Source: an uncultured Selenomonadales bacterium (GTDB taxonomy: Bacteria; Bacillota; Negativicutes; Selenomonadales; Selenomonadaceae). Taken from it: DNA of 64,000 bases. Position 1 is the first letter of the stretch; the number at the start of each line of letters is the position of its first letter. A model generated the notes under the pieces. It was not told where the DNA came from. It did not search any database and was given only the letters and a program-made list of their open reading frames with translations. Made by a program: the position numbers and the translations under genes. Below are positions 34,779 to 43,575 of the stretch, in pieces. The DNA is taken from the NCBI GenBank assembly GCA_947307055.1, contig CAMZHX010000007.1, forward strand, positions 62,001 to 126,000. Reading direction: 5' to 3'.

Positions 34779-35590
34779 TTCAACGCCTCGACTAGTTCAT
34801 TTGCTGTTAAAATTTTGGGCGGGAGTTTGAATTTTTTTTGGCGAAGTCGTTCGGCGAGCTCTGCGGCAATCGGGACGTCAAATCCGAGCCGTTTCATTTC
34901 GCGGACGTCCGTAAAAATTTCTCGTGGCGTATCGTCTCTGATAATTCGCCCGCCTTCCATTACGAAAACTCGTTGAGCCTGCGCGGCCTCGTTCATGAAG
35001 TGCGTTATATAAATTATCGTCTTGCCTTGCGCGTGGAGCTTTTTGACCATCGATAAAATTTCGCGGCGACCTTGCGGGTCGAGCATAGCGGTTGGCTCGT
35101 CGAATACGATAATTTTTGTTTGCATAGCGATAACGCCCGCGATAGCGATTCTTTGTTTCTGCCCGCCGCTTAGTTTGTTCGGAGCGAATTTTTTATAATC
35201 GGACATGTTGACGGCATCAAGTGCAAGGTCGACGCGCTCGCGAATTTTTTCGGGCGCAATGCCTAAGTTCTCAAGTCCGAAGGCAACGTCATCTTCGACA
35301 ATCGCGGCGACTATTTCGCTGTCGGGATTTTGGAAGACCATGCCGACATTTTCGCGGACACGCCAGAGATTTTTTTCGTCAGAAGTGTCGAGGCCGTCAA
35401 CGAAAATTTTGCCGCTCGTCGGGAGAAGGAGCGCGTTGAAATGTTTAGCGAGCGTCGATTTGCCCGAACCGTTTGTGCCGATTATCGCGACGAATTCTCC
35501 CGCGTCAATCGAAAAATTTATCCCGTCGAGCGCGACCTTATCGCCCGAAGAACTTTTGTAGACGTGGCGCAAATTTTCTACGCGAATCAT
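34775..35590 (-). CDS. ecfA1: Energy-coupling factor transporter ATPase 1
   Basis: The 271-residue partner ATPase has Walker A GTNGSGKST, signature KLSGGQKQRIAIAG and Walker B IIVFDEPTAMLD. In group II ECF systems one A1A2T module serves many substrate-binding S components. It overlaps ridA and ecfA2 by four bases each, so all three are translated together. Confidence 0.92.
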   Translation of the reverse strand: MIRVENLRHVYKSSSGDKVALDGINFSIDAGEFVAIIGTNGSGKSTLAKHFNALLLPTSGKIFVDGLDTSDEKNLWRVRENVGMVFQNPDSEIVAAIVEDDVAFGLENLGIAPEKIRERVDLALDAVNMSDYKKFAPNKLSGGQKQRIAIAGVIAMQTKIIVFDEPTAMLDPQGRREILSMVKKLHAQGKTIIYITHFMNEAAQAQRVFVMEGGRIIRDDTPREIFTDVREMKRLGFDVPIAAELAERLRQKKFKLPPKILTANELVEALK

Positions 35591-35958
35591 TTAGCCGCAA
35601 TCAACTCGATTTCGCAGAGCGCGCCCGCAGGTAAATCTTTAACTGCTACGCAACTCCGCGCAGGTTTGCTGATGAAATATTTTTCGTAGACGGCGTTAAA
35701 CGCTTTGAAGTCGGCAATGTCAGCGAGGAAACAAGTTGTCTTGAAAACTTCGCTGAAATCGTAGCCAGCCGCCTCAAGCACCGCCGCTAAATTCTTACAA
35801 CATTGCTCGGTTTGCCCCTCGATAGTTGTCGCGACGATTTTCCCGACGGCAGGGTCGATAGCGATTTGCCCCGACGTGTAGAGAAGCCCGTTGACCTTAA
35901 TCGCCTGGCTGTAAGGACCAACGGCGGCGGGCGCGTTGTTCGTGTGAATTATTCTCAT
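35587..35958 (-). CDS. ridA: RidA-family enamine/imine deaminase
   Basis: The 123-residue protein clears reactive enamines made by PLP enzymes by hydrolysing them to keto acids. The family blocks GPYSQAIKVNGLLYTSGQI and the C-terminal arginine-containing stretch PARSCVAVKDLPAGALCEIELIA are clear. GGAGGTAACATC precedes the ATG. Pairing with ecfA1A2 is not a functional pairing I know of. Confidence 0.94.
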   Translation of the reverse strand: MRIIHTNNAPAAVGPYSQAIKVNGLLYTSGQIAIDPAVGKIVATTIEGQTEQCCKNLAAVLEAAGYDFSEVFKTTCFLADIADFKAFNAVYEKYFISKPARSCVAVKDLPAGALCEIELIAAK

Positions 35959-35981
35959 GATGTTACCTCCAAAAATTTTTT

Positions 35982-36779
35982 TCAGATAAGAGGCGCAAGT
36001 TCTTTTTGCTTTTCGGGCGGAATGTCGAGATTATCCATTGCAACTTCTGCCGTCCAATGCAAACGTTTCATCAAAGTGCGAATGTTTTCGAGCAAATTTT
36101 TCTTTTCGCCTTCCGCTCTGCCCTCAGCAATCAATTCTTCTGATGCATTTGACATAACAACATTACCTCCTTTATCAGGATTCTTAAAAAATTCCGAGCA
36201 CTTCGCAAGCGGCTCGTGTTTCATTTCCGAAGGATTCTTGCAGAAAAAATCGTGCATCAAATCGCCAATGGAACTCCCGCTACGAATGCTGCCGTTGACG
36301 TAGACGATATGCGAGCCGTCGTTGAAAAGTTTGCCGCTCTTTTGAATCGTGCGCTCAATAAAATAAATTTGCTCGCCGCCCTTAAGTACGTCGTTTTCCG
36401 TGATGAAAATTACGTAAGCCTCCGGCAAATTTTTATAGACTTCGCCCTTGTTGAGACTGTGATAATCAAGCATTGCGCTATTGTAGCGGGCGCGTTGCGG
36501 AATCGCGCCTTCGTCCGAACGCTGAATTTCTATGTCGTAAAATTTCCCCGCGCTGTCTTTAGCGAATACGTCAAGCCGCACCGACCGCCCATAAAAAATG
36601 TCGACGCTCTGCTGACTGTGAACCTCCTCGACAATCAAATCCTGCTTATCAAGAATGATGCGCAAAATGTATTGAACGCACTCAATATTCCCGTCAAAGC
36701 AGACGCTGAAAAAAATATCGTCCATGAAACAATAATTTTGAATGCGCACGCCATGCTTTTGCCATAAGTCTTCAGCCAT
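35982..36779 (-). CDS. PD-(D/E)XK nuclease family protein (Rpn/transposase-associated)
   Basis: The 265-residue protein belongs to the PDDEXK_2 group often called recombination-promoting nuclease or putative transposase. The catalytic core is seen in VRLDVFAKDSAGKFYDIEIQR (Asp and ExQ). The C-terminal helical region ends with ELIAEGRAEGEKKNLLENIRTLMK. Members occur in many copies in rumen and gut Firmicutes and are not insertion sequences by themselves. No terminal inverted repeats are seen. GGGGTGA precedes the ATG. Confidence 0.85.
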   Translation of the reverse strand: MAEDLWQKHGVRIQNYCFMDDIFFSVCFDGNIECVQYILRIILDKQDLIVEEVHSQQSVDIFYGRSVRLDVFAKDSAGKFYDIEIQRSDEGAIPQRARYNSAMLDYHSLNKGEVYKNLPEAYVIFITENDVLKGGEQIYFIERTIQKSGKLFNDGSHIVYVNGSIRSGSSIGDLMHDFFCKNPSEMKHEPLAKCSEFFKNPDKGGNVVMSNASEELIAEGRAEGEKKNLLENIRTLMKRLHWTAEVAMDNLDIPPEKQKELAPLI

Positions 36780-36890
36780 TGCGTCACCCCTTTTGATGAT
36801 ATTTTAACGAATCGCCCGCACTTTGTGAAGAGCTTACAAAAGTTTTTCAGATAGGCTTGATATATTGGCGGAAAAGATTTGGAAAGGACG

Positions 36891-38048
36891 ATGTTCAAAA
36901 TGAGCGCGTTGAAATTTTTCACGGCAATTATTTTTATCTTAAGTTTGCTTACTGCGCCCGCAAATGCCGAGAAAAAAATTTATATCAACTCGGCAAGTCG
37001 CCTCATGCTTTTCTACGACGGCAACACCCGCTTAGCAATGTATCACTTGGGCTTGGGCAAAGTCAGTACCCCGACGCCTTCGGGCTATTTCACAATCAAT
37101 TCAAAAGAAATCAATCCGCCGTGGATTGACCCTTCCGACCCTGAATACGAAGTTCCTTCCGGTCCCGATAATCCGCTTGGTTATCGCTGGATGCAATTTT
37201 CGGGCAACTACGGCATTCACGGCACCAATCGCCCCGAAAGTATTGGCGGCTACGTCTCGAACGGTTGCATTCGCATGAACGAGCGCGACGTTGAGGAACT
37301 CTTTGAGGCGGTCGAAGTCGGCACGCCCGTAGAGATTACTTATAATCGCGTCGTCGTCGAGAAATCGCCCGATGATGAGGTCGTCTATTACATTTACCCC
37401 GACGGCTACGGCATTCAAGATGTTTCCGTTGCCGACGTGACGAAATGGCTTGAACCTTTTGGCGTGTTGCCCTTCGAGAGCGAATACGACATTTCCCAGA
37501 AAATTGAGGCGGCTGACGGCGAACCAACTTATGTCGGCAAGCCTTACAACGTCGAAATCAATGGCGAAATCGCGCAGCCTACTGACGCCAATAACACCCG
37601 ATTTTACGCAAAGGCCGTGATTCGCGACGGCATTTCCTATTTGCCGGTCGTGCCTATCGCTAAAATTTTGCGCACAAAGCTCGAATGGAATAAGACTGCC
37701 GCGACGCTCTCAAGTCGTTTCGGCAAAGTCATCTGCTACGAGCGCAAAGGCCAACTCTATTGCAACGCCGATGATATGATGATTTTGTTTAATTTGGAAG
37801 GCGGCTTGCAGACAGGTAGCGACGGCAAGAAAATTTTCCGGTTTAAGTCCGTGCCGCAAGCCACGACGCCAGTTGAAAAGCCTAAGAAGTCTAAAGAAAT
37901 AGAAAAGCCCTTCGAGCAATCGAAAGTCGAAGAGCCTAAGCCCGAAGAATCTAAGCCGGAAGAAATCAAATCGGAAGAAAAAGTGCGACCGGCTCCGGAC
38001 ACTCAAACCGAATTGCAACCTAGATTAAACGAGGCGGAAAGCTTATGA
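36891..38048 (+). CDS. L,D-transpeptidase (YkuD) with copper-amine-oxidase-like domain and charged tail
   Basis: About 385 residues. The N-terminus is a signal peptide (hydrophobic core, ending APANA). The YkuD domain has HGTNRPESIGGYVSNGCIRM with the catalytic cysteine. These enzymes make 3-3 crosslinks in murein or attach proteins to it. A second domain at about 225-310 (YLPVVPIAKILRTKLEWNKTAATLSS) resembles the Cu_amine_oxidN stalk domain common in Firmicutes. The tail is rich in Pro, Lys and Glu. The start is uncertain: ATG at 36891 or 36900, both close to AAAGGA. It overlaps polA by four bases, an unusual pairing. Confidence 0.88.
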   Translation: MFKMSALKFFTAIIFILSLLTAPANAEKKIYINSASRLMLFYDGNTRLAMYHLGLGKVSTPTPSGYFTINSKEINPPWIDPSDPEYEVPSGPDNPLGYRWMQFSGNYGIHGTNRPESIGGYVSNGCIRMNERDVEELFEAVEVGTPVEITYNRVVVEKSPDDEVVYYIYPDGYGIQDVSVADVTKWLEPFGVLPFESEYDISQKIEAADGEPTYVGKPYNVEINGEIAQPTDANNTRFYAKAVIRDGISYLPVVPIAKILRTKLEWNKTAATLSSRFGKVICYERKGQLYCNADDMMILFNLEGGLQTGSDGKKIFRFKSVPQATTPVEKPKKSKEIEKPFEQSKVEEPKPEESKPEEIKSEEKVRPAPDTQTELQPRLNEAESL

Positions 38049-40540
38049 AAAAATTTTTGATAATCGACGGCAGTAGCCTTTTCTATCGTGCGTTTTATGC
38101 TATGCCGCCTTTGAATGCTCCAAACGGCGAGCCGACTAACGCCGTTACAGGTTTTGCGAATACGCTTCTAAAAATTTTGCGCGAATATTCGCCTGACCTC
38201 GCGGCGGTTGCTCTCGACTCCGCTAAGAAAACTTTTCGTAACGAAATTTTCAGCGACTACAAAGCGACCCGTCCCGAAATGCCTGACGACCTCGCAACGC
38301 AACTTCCTATGCTTAAAGAGTTCGTCGAGGTGTTAGGAATTAAAACCTGCGCGGCGATTGGCTACGAGGCCGACGACATTATCGGCACGCTGACTACTCA
38401 AGCCGCTGAAAATTTTTCCGTAGACATTTTGACCGGCGACCGCGACGCGCTCCAACTTATCGGTTCGAATGTTCGCGTTCTGCTCAACAAGAAGTCCGAC
38501 ATTGAGATTTACGACGAGGAAAAATTTCTGGCGGAATACGGATTTACGCCGTCAAAGCTCGTCGACTTCAAAGGGCTAAGCGGCGACACCTCCGATAATA
38601 TTCCTGGCGTCAAAGGTATCGGCCCGAAGAACGCGACCGCTTTGATTAAAGAATTCGGCTCGCTCGAAAATGTCCTCGAACACCGCGCAGATGTCAAGCC
38701 GACGAAAATCCGCAACGCTCTTGAGAAATTCGCTGATAACGCGGTCTTGAGTAAGAAACTCGCGCAGATTGTCCGCGACGTTCCGGAAATTACTTTTGAC
38801 GCCGCGCAGTTTAAAATTGTTCCCGACCTCGACCGTATCGACGATTTTTGCAGACGGCTCGCGCTCAAGAAAATCAATCCGATTATCCACAAATTTTTTG
38901 GCGTAGGCAGTCTCTTTTCGATGGTGCCCGAAAAAATTCTCCCAGAACCCCAACCACTGAATCACGACGCTTTGAATGCGGCGGAGAAAATTTTCATTGC
39001 CGAACGCGGTATGAGATATTTTGCGGTGAAAATTTTAGGCGGAGAAATTTTTACGGCGACCCGCGATGACGTTCAGAAAATTTTCGACGACTTCGGCGGG
39101 CAAATCTTTTTGAGCGGCTTGAAAAATTACCTGAAAACATTACGCATTACGCATTACGCATTACGCATTATTTTCGACTTCGACCTTGCCGCCTACCTGC
39201 TCTACCCTGAACGCACCAAATCAATGCGCGATGACGAATTAGGAATTGGGAATGACTTGGCGGCGACCGTCACGACATTTGAGAAGCTCGCGCCGCGCTA
39301 CGAAAAAAATTTGCTCGACGCGGATTTAATGAAACTTTATCGGGAAATGGAATTGCCGCTGACAAAAGTTTTGGCGCAAATGGAAATGCGCGGCGTGTTC
39401 GTCGACAAAGTCAGCCTAGAAAGAAAATCGGCGGAGATGTCAGAGAGAATCGCCGCGCTTGAGCAAAAAATTTACGAGTTGGCCGGCGAAACCTTCAACA
39501 TAAATTCGCCCAAACAACTCGCCGACGTTTTGTTTGTGAGTTTGAAATTGCCCGCCGTCAAGAAAACTAAGACGGGCTTTTCGACCGACGCCGAAGTTTT
39601 GGAGGAGCTCAAAGGGCGTCACCCGATTGTAAACGAGATTTTAAATTTTCGTGCGCTGACCAAATTGAAATCGACTTACCTTGACGGGCTCGGCAAGTTA
39701 ATCGACAGAAGCGGGCGCGTTCACACGAATTTTAATCAGACCGTCACCGCGACCGGCAGACTTTCCAGCTCCGACCCCAACTTACAAAATATCCCCGTGC
39801 GCACCGATGAAGGCAGAGCGATTCGCGCGTTGTTCGTGCCCGGCGAAGGTTACGATTGCATTTTGTCCGCCGATTACTCGCAGATTGAATTGCGTTTGCT
39901 CGCGCATATGTCCGGCGATGAAAATTTAATCGACGCCTTCAAGAGAGGTCAGGACATTCACGCCCGCACCGCTTCCGAAGTTTTCGGCGTGCCGATTGAC
40001 GACGTGACGCCCGACTTGCGCCGCAAAGCTAAGGCCGTCAACTTCGGTATCGTCTACGGCATGAGCGATTACGGCCTTTCGCAAGATTTGCATATCAGCC
40101 GCAAAGAGGCCGGCGAATATATCGTCAAATATTTCGAGCGTTATCCCAAAGTCAAAGATTTTCTCGACGCAACCGTCGCGCAGGCTCACCTTAACGGTTA
40201 CGTTACGACGATTTTCGGACGGCGCAGACTTCTCGACACCATTAACAGCAAAAATTTCAATGTCCGCTCCAATGCCGAGCGCATGGCGATGAATACTCCG
40301 ATTCAGGGTAGCGCGGCTGATATTATCAAACTTGCGATGATTCGCGCCGAAGAAAATCTGCGCGGCTTCGACAGCCGAATTATTATCCAGGTTCATGATG
40401 AACTTGTCCTTGAGGCGAAGACTTCCGAACTTGCCGACGTTGAAAAAATTTTGCGCGAGTCAATGGAGAATGTCGTGGAACTTTTGGTGCCCTTAGTCGT
40501 CGACGTTCACAGCGGGAAAAATTGGTCGCTCGCTAAATAA
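38045..40540 (+). CDS. polA: DNA polymerase I
   Basis: The 831-residue enzyme fills gaps and removes RNA primers. Residues 1-290 are the 5' nuclease (IDGSSLFYRAFYA, DYKATRPEMP, GLSGDTSDNIPGVKGIG). Residues about 300-420 are a degenerate 3'-5' exonuclease-like domain without the DxE motif, so proofreading is unlikely. Residues 430-831 are the polymerase (TATGRLSSSDPNLQNIPVR, DYSQIELRLLAHMSGD, RRKAKAVNFGIVYGMSDYGL, QVHDELVLE). Two heptad repeat segments lie in the degenerate domain, at 39138-39172 and 39223-39256, encoding ITHYALRI and RDDELGIGND. They keep the frame. Its start overlaps the transpeptidase gene. Confidence 0.96.
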   Translation: MKKFLIIDGSSLFYRAFYAMPPLNAPNGEPTNAVTGFANTLLKILREYSPDLAAVALDSAKKTFRNEIFSDYKATRPEMPDDLATQLPMLKEFVEVLGIKTCAAIGYEADDIIGTLTTQAAENFSVDILTGDRDALQLIGSNVRVLLNKKSDIEIYDEEKFLAEYGFTPSKLVDFKGLSGDTSDNIPGVKGIGPKNATALIKEFGSLENVLEHRADVKPTKIRNALEKFADNAVLSKKLAQIVRDVPEITFDAAQFKIVPDLDRIDDFCRRLALKKINPIIHKFFGVGSLFSMVPEKILPEPQPLNHDALNAAEKIFIAERGMRYFAVKILGGEIFTATRDDVQKIFDDFGGQIFLSGLKNYLKTLRITHYALRIIFDFDLAAYLLYPERTKSMRDDELGIGNDLAATVTTFEKLAPRYEKNLLDADLMKLYREMELPLTKVLAQMEMRGVFVDKVSLERKSAEMSERIAALEQKIYELAGETFNINSPKQLADVLFVSLKLPAVKKTKTGFSTDAEVLEELKGRHPIVNEILNFRALTKLKSTYLDGLGKLIDRSGRVHTNFNQTVTATGRLSSSDPNLQNIPVRTDEGRAIRALFVPGEGYDCILSADYSQIELRLLAHMSGDENLIDAFKRGQDIHARTASEVFGVPIDDVTPDLRRKAKAVNFGIVYGMSDYGLSQDLHISRKEAGEYIVKYFERYPKVKDFLDATVAQAHLNGYVTTIFGRRRLLDTINSKNFNVRSNAERMAMNTPIQGSAADIIKLAMIRAEENLRGFDSRIIIQVHDELVLEAKTSELADVEKILRESMENVVELLVPLVVDVHSGKNWSLAK
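39138..39172 (+). repeat. Heptad repeat array inside polA
   Basis: Four exact CATTACG units and a fifth CATTATT, encoding residues about 365-376. It falls in the loop just before the conserved FDFDLAAYLLYP segment, in the inactive exonuclease-like domain. Confidence 0.9.
39223..39256 (+). repeat. Second, degenerate heptad segment inside polA
   Basis: CAATGCG, CGATGAC, GAATTAG, GAATTGG, GAATGAC. The GAATTAGGAAT part matches the complement of the outer right-arm ends at 8264-8275 and 53964-53975. Confidence 0.5.
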
Positions 40541-40546
40541 AGTTCA

Positions 40547-41167
40547 TTACCGCTTGATTGCCTCCGGATAAAATTTCTTGTCGTCAACGTGCCAATGACA
40601 TTCCACGTCGATAGTCTGATTGTGCAACTTGTAGCGGAAAACAATTTTGTTATCTTGGGTGAAAATTTCGTTCAGCGTGCCATTCGAGCCGATACCGAAT
40701 TTCCTTTGAAAATCGAGCGTGTCGAGGCACTCAACCCATTTGCCGTCGAGCTTGCCGAGAACTTTAGCCGAATCGCCGGAAGCAGAAGTTTTTCTAATCA
40801 CGTAGAAAGGCAAGCCGGCGGTATTTTCTACGCGAAAAATTTCGGTTCTACTGACCATGAATTCGTTACTATCGATTACGCTAATTTTGACGGTGTTGGT
40901 AAAACTTTGGTCGCCGAAATAACTATTCTTCTTGCTGGTGTCGAAGTGGAAATAAAAATCTTGGTCGAAAGTCATCACGCCCTCGAAATTATCTTCCCTA
41001 GTTTTTTTCGAGATGTCGATTTTGTGATTGTCGAGCGTGATTTGAAGATTATAGCTGTTGTCGCATAAAATTTTCCCGATTGGTTGCGGAATCATTTCCA
41101 ATCTTGTGGCCGACGCCGGTACGCAAATCATCATCAACAAAATCATCACTGCTAAAAATTTTTTCAT
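40547..41167 (-). CDS. Secreted protein of unknown function
   Basis: I do not recognise this 206-residue protein. It has a clear signal peptide (MKKFLAVMILLMMICVPASA) and then a beta-rich sequence with paired polar and aromatic residues (FEGVMTFDQDFYFHFDTSKK, VVFRYKLHNQTIDVECHWH-like end). Only two mature-region cysteines are easy to place. It ends seven bases from polA on the opposite strand. It lies after the AAA gene's terminator, so it is probably a separate unit. Confidence 0.7.
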   Translation of the reverse strand: MKKFLAVMILLMMICVPASATRLEMIPQPIGKILCDNSYNLQITLDNHKIDISKKTREDNFEGVMTFDQDFYFHFDTSKKNSYFGDQSFTNTVKISVIDSNEFMVSRTEIFRVENTAGLPFYVIRKTSASGDSAKVLGKLDGKWVECLDTLDFQRKFGIGSNGTLNEIFTQDNKIVFRYKLHNQTIDVECHWHVDDKKFYPEAIKR

Positions 41168-41199
41168 GACGAAACCTCCTTTGCCTCGAATTTTACCAC

Positions 41200-41233
41200 A
41201 AAAAAAGACAGCCGGAAAATATTTTTCCGACCG
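41200..41233 (-). terminator. Rho-independent terminator of the AAA ATPase gene
   Basis: On the minus strand CGGTCGGAAAA and TTTTCCGGCTG (two G-T pairs) form an 11-pair stem with an ATA loop, followed by TC and seven T. Confidence 0.8.
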
Positions 41234-41245
41234 CCCGAAAAGTTT

Positions 41246-43300
41246 TTACATCACAAAGCCGAGCTTGCGTTCATCCTTATATTTCTTGTCGACGTTGACA
41301 TTAAAATCTTCGACCTTGAAACTAATCAAATCATCTTTGGTGACGGTGCCGCCCTCATTCTCCTTGACAATGCGTTGAGCCTGTTTGAGCCACGCCTGCT
41401 CCAGAAGATTGCGGACGAAGCGACCGTTGCCAAAATTTTTTTTCTTAGCGACGCGCTTAAAAATTTTTCTACAATATTCGGCGACCTCATCGGAAATTTT
41501 GTAGCCGCGCTTCTTCGCCATGAGCTTAAAAATATCGGTGAGTTCGTCGGGCGTGTAGTCCGGGAAATCGATATGGAATGCGATTCGACTGCGCAAGCCT
41601 TCGTTATGGTCGAGGAAATATTTCATCTTGTCGGGATAGCCCGCGAAAATTACAATGACGTTCTCTCGATGATTTTCCATTTCCTGAACGATTGTATTTA
41701 TCGCCTCTTCGCCGAAAGTCGCGTGCTCGCCGTCGCTCAAGCTGTAGGCCTCGTCAATGAACAGGACGCCGCCGCGAGCCTCTCTGAATTTAGCGCGAAC
41801 AGCTTTAGCCGTCCAGCCGACGTACTTAGCAACCAAATCTGCGCGGCCGCACTCGACAAAGCGTCCGGTCTTCAAGACGCCGTCGCGAGCTAAAATTTGC
41901 GCGATAAGCCGAGCGACCGTCGTTTTGGCCGAACCAGGATTGCCCGTGAAGCACATATGCAACGCGGCCTTTTGCTTATCGAGATTCATATCCATGCGCA
42001 TTTTCTGTACGCGATGCGCCGCGATAATCTGTTCGATAAGAGCCTTTTGCTCGGTCAGGCCAATCATTTCCTGAAAATCGGCGTAAGCGTCGTTACTCTT
42101 AGTCTCGTCCGCCAAAGTCAAGCGGTCGACCTCTCGATAAGCCGGATAAGTTTTGTTTTTCAGCGAGTTATTGAAAAGTTTCTCGCGAATGTTGTAAATG
42201 TCGGACGCGCTGAAGGTCAACTTATCGCCCATAGCCTCTAAAAGTTCGTCGTCGGTGTAGAGCGCGGAGGCGTCATCGGTCATCAACTTTTTCAGATAAT
42301 CAAGGGCGGTCTCACGATTGCCCGCGCCCTCATGCAGTTCGATTATATGTAAATCGTCTTGAAGGTGCGCAGTCAGTTGGGGAGCAAAGCCGGGTTTGTC
42401 AGCTAGCTCGACGAAAATAAAAAGTGTGTTGCGCTGAAAACGCTTGACGGTCTCGGAGATGAAATTGACAACTTCCTCGTAAGCATGAGCAAATTGGCTA
42501 CTGTTGACGCGCTCGCCGCTCAGCTCGATAATCACGGTGCCGCCCGCCGCGTTCTCAAGAATTTTTTCAAAGTCGACCTCGTCGTAGCAATTCTCGCTGA
42601 TGTTGTTGATTAGATTCATGCGGCGGCTGACGAGGCGTTTATTAGTGTATAGCGCGGCGACAAGCAGATTAGCTAGGGACAACGCCGCATTGCTATTGCC
42701 CGCGAGGATTTTGTAATGGACGGGCTGCCCGTAAAATCGTCGGGCATTTTCTTTAGCGTAAATCCTTTTGAACTCTTCCTTGAAAGTTTCGTCGGCAAGG
42801 AGCTTTTCTGCCTTAGCAGTCGCCTTGTCGAAGGTCAGCCGTTTATCGGGGCAAATCGCCTCGCTGACTTTGAAAGTCCGATTGTCCAAGCTGTCAAGCC
42901 CTAAGTCTTGATTGACTTGATAATAATCAAAATTGAAATTATCGGAGCGATTAGCCCGCTCGAAAATTTTGCTGAACTTCGAGGTTGTAATTTCTTCCAA
43001 GTCTCTAATCCTAACATTTCGGATTCGGAATTCGTCATGGTCGTCGAAAAAATTTTCAAAAAGATTGGTCAAAGCCGCGGCAGTCATTTCCTTAAAGCCC
43101 TCAACCGCGACTAGGCATTGATAATAATTTTGTCTGGCGCGGTGAATGAAAACTCTGACTTTCTCGCCGTCAATGCCCTCAGAAAGAGCCGCGCTCAAAT
43201 CGTTTAGTTGCATACGCCAAGTGCGGCGGTCTTCTGGGAGATCTCCTCCGATTGAATTTCTCGCGCAATAGCAATCCATCTGAAATTTGTAGAAAAGCAT
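41246..43300 (-). CDS. CbbX/SpoVK-like AAA ATPase with two AAA modules
   Basis: The 684-residue protein has an unrecognised N-terminal 185 residues, a first AAA-like module with a degenerate P-loop (ILAGNSNAALSLANLL, lacking the Lys), and a second intact module. The latter has FTGNPGSAKTTVARLIAQIL, the Walker B GVLFIDEAYSLSDGE, and the arginine-finger region GLRSRIAFHIDFPDY, all typical of CbbX and SpoVK. These proteins remodel partner proteins. The neighbour on the same strand is the export operon, so a helper role in export is possible but unproven. GGAGGATAAATTC precedes the ATG. The message would have a leader of about 145 bases from the -10 at 43451. Confidence 0.82.
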   Translation of the reverse strand: MLFYKFQMDCYCARNSIGGDLPEDRRTWRMQLNDLSAALSEGIDGEKVRVFIHRARQNYYQCLVAVEGFKEMTAAALTNLFENFFDDHDEFRIRNVRIRDLEEITTSKFSKIFERANRSDNFNFDYYQVNQDLGLDSLDNRTFKVSEAICPDKRLTFDKATAKAEKLLADETFKEEFKRIYAKENARRFYGQPVHYKILAGNSNAALSLANLLVAALYTNKRLVSRRMNLINNISENCYDEVDFEKILENAAGGTVIIELSGERVNSSQFAHAYEEVVNFISETVKRFQRNTLFIFVELADKPGFAPQLTAHLQDDLHIIELHEGAGNRETALDYLKKLMTDDASALYTDDELLEAMGDKLTFSASDIYNIREKLFNNSLKNKTYPAYREVDRLTLADETKSNDAYADFQEMIGLTEQKALIEQIIAAHRVQKMRMDMNLDKQKAALHMCFTGNPGSAKTTVARLIAQILARDGVLKTGRFVECGRADLVAKYVGWTAKAVRAKFREARGGVLFIDEAYSLSDGEHATFGEEAINTIVQEMENHRENVIVIFAGYPDKMKYFLDHNEGLRSRIAFHIDFPDYTPDELTDIFKLMAKKRGYKISDEVAEYCRKIFKRVAKKKNFGNGRFVRNLLEQAWLKQAQRIVKENEGGTVTKDDLISFKVEDFNVNVDKKYKDERKLGFVM

Positions 43301-43342
43301 TGAATTTATCCTCCATTAACAGATATTCAATTTTCAAAGATA

Positions 43343-43531
43343 CCGGTGACCGGATTGTCACACCGCCTCGACCAAAAAATTTCCTCCTTTCCGCTTTTCA
43401 GTCGGTGAAAGTTTTATCGAAAATTTTTGGCAGTATCTTAAGCGGCTTTCTATTATAGCACAAAAAATAATCTGGTGTTGCATTAGAAAACCATTCTGCT
43501 AAAAATTTTTTAATCTCAAGTCCGGTCACCG
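43343..43531. promoter_or_regulatory. Promoter of the AAA gene flanked by inverted CGGTGACCGG-type sites
   Basis: The 275-base gap between the AAA gene and the export operon holds an extended -10 TGCTATAAT on the minus strand (43459-43451). CGGTGACCGGA at 43344-43354 is repeated in inverted form as TCCGGTCACCG at about 43521-43531. Each copy is itself nearly palindromic, so a dimeric regulator may bind both and loop the promoter. Apart from this and the terminator I see no gene here. Confidence 0.45.
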
Positions 43532-43560
43532 AAAAAAATCCTCGGCCGCACAATCGGAGG
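43532..43560 (-). terminator. Probable terminator of the export operon
   Basis: On the minus strand CCTCCGATTGTGCGGCCGAGG forms an imperfect stem (CCTC/GAGG plus inner pairs) followed by seven T, 15 bases after the last stop of the operon. Confidence 0.45.
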
Positions 43561-43575
43561 TAATTTTTTAAGCCG

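Noticed and set aside
35982-36779. PDDEXK protein as an active insertion sequence
   Set aside because: No terminal inverted repeats or target duplication can be seen around it.
43361-43390. Five-codon leader peptide after an AAAGGAGG in the AAA gene leader
   Set aside because: A TTG-started five-codon frame is too short to separate from chance.
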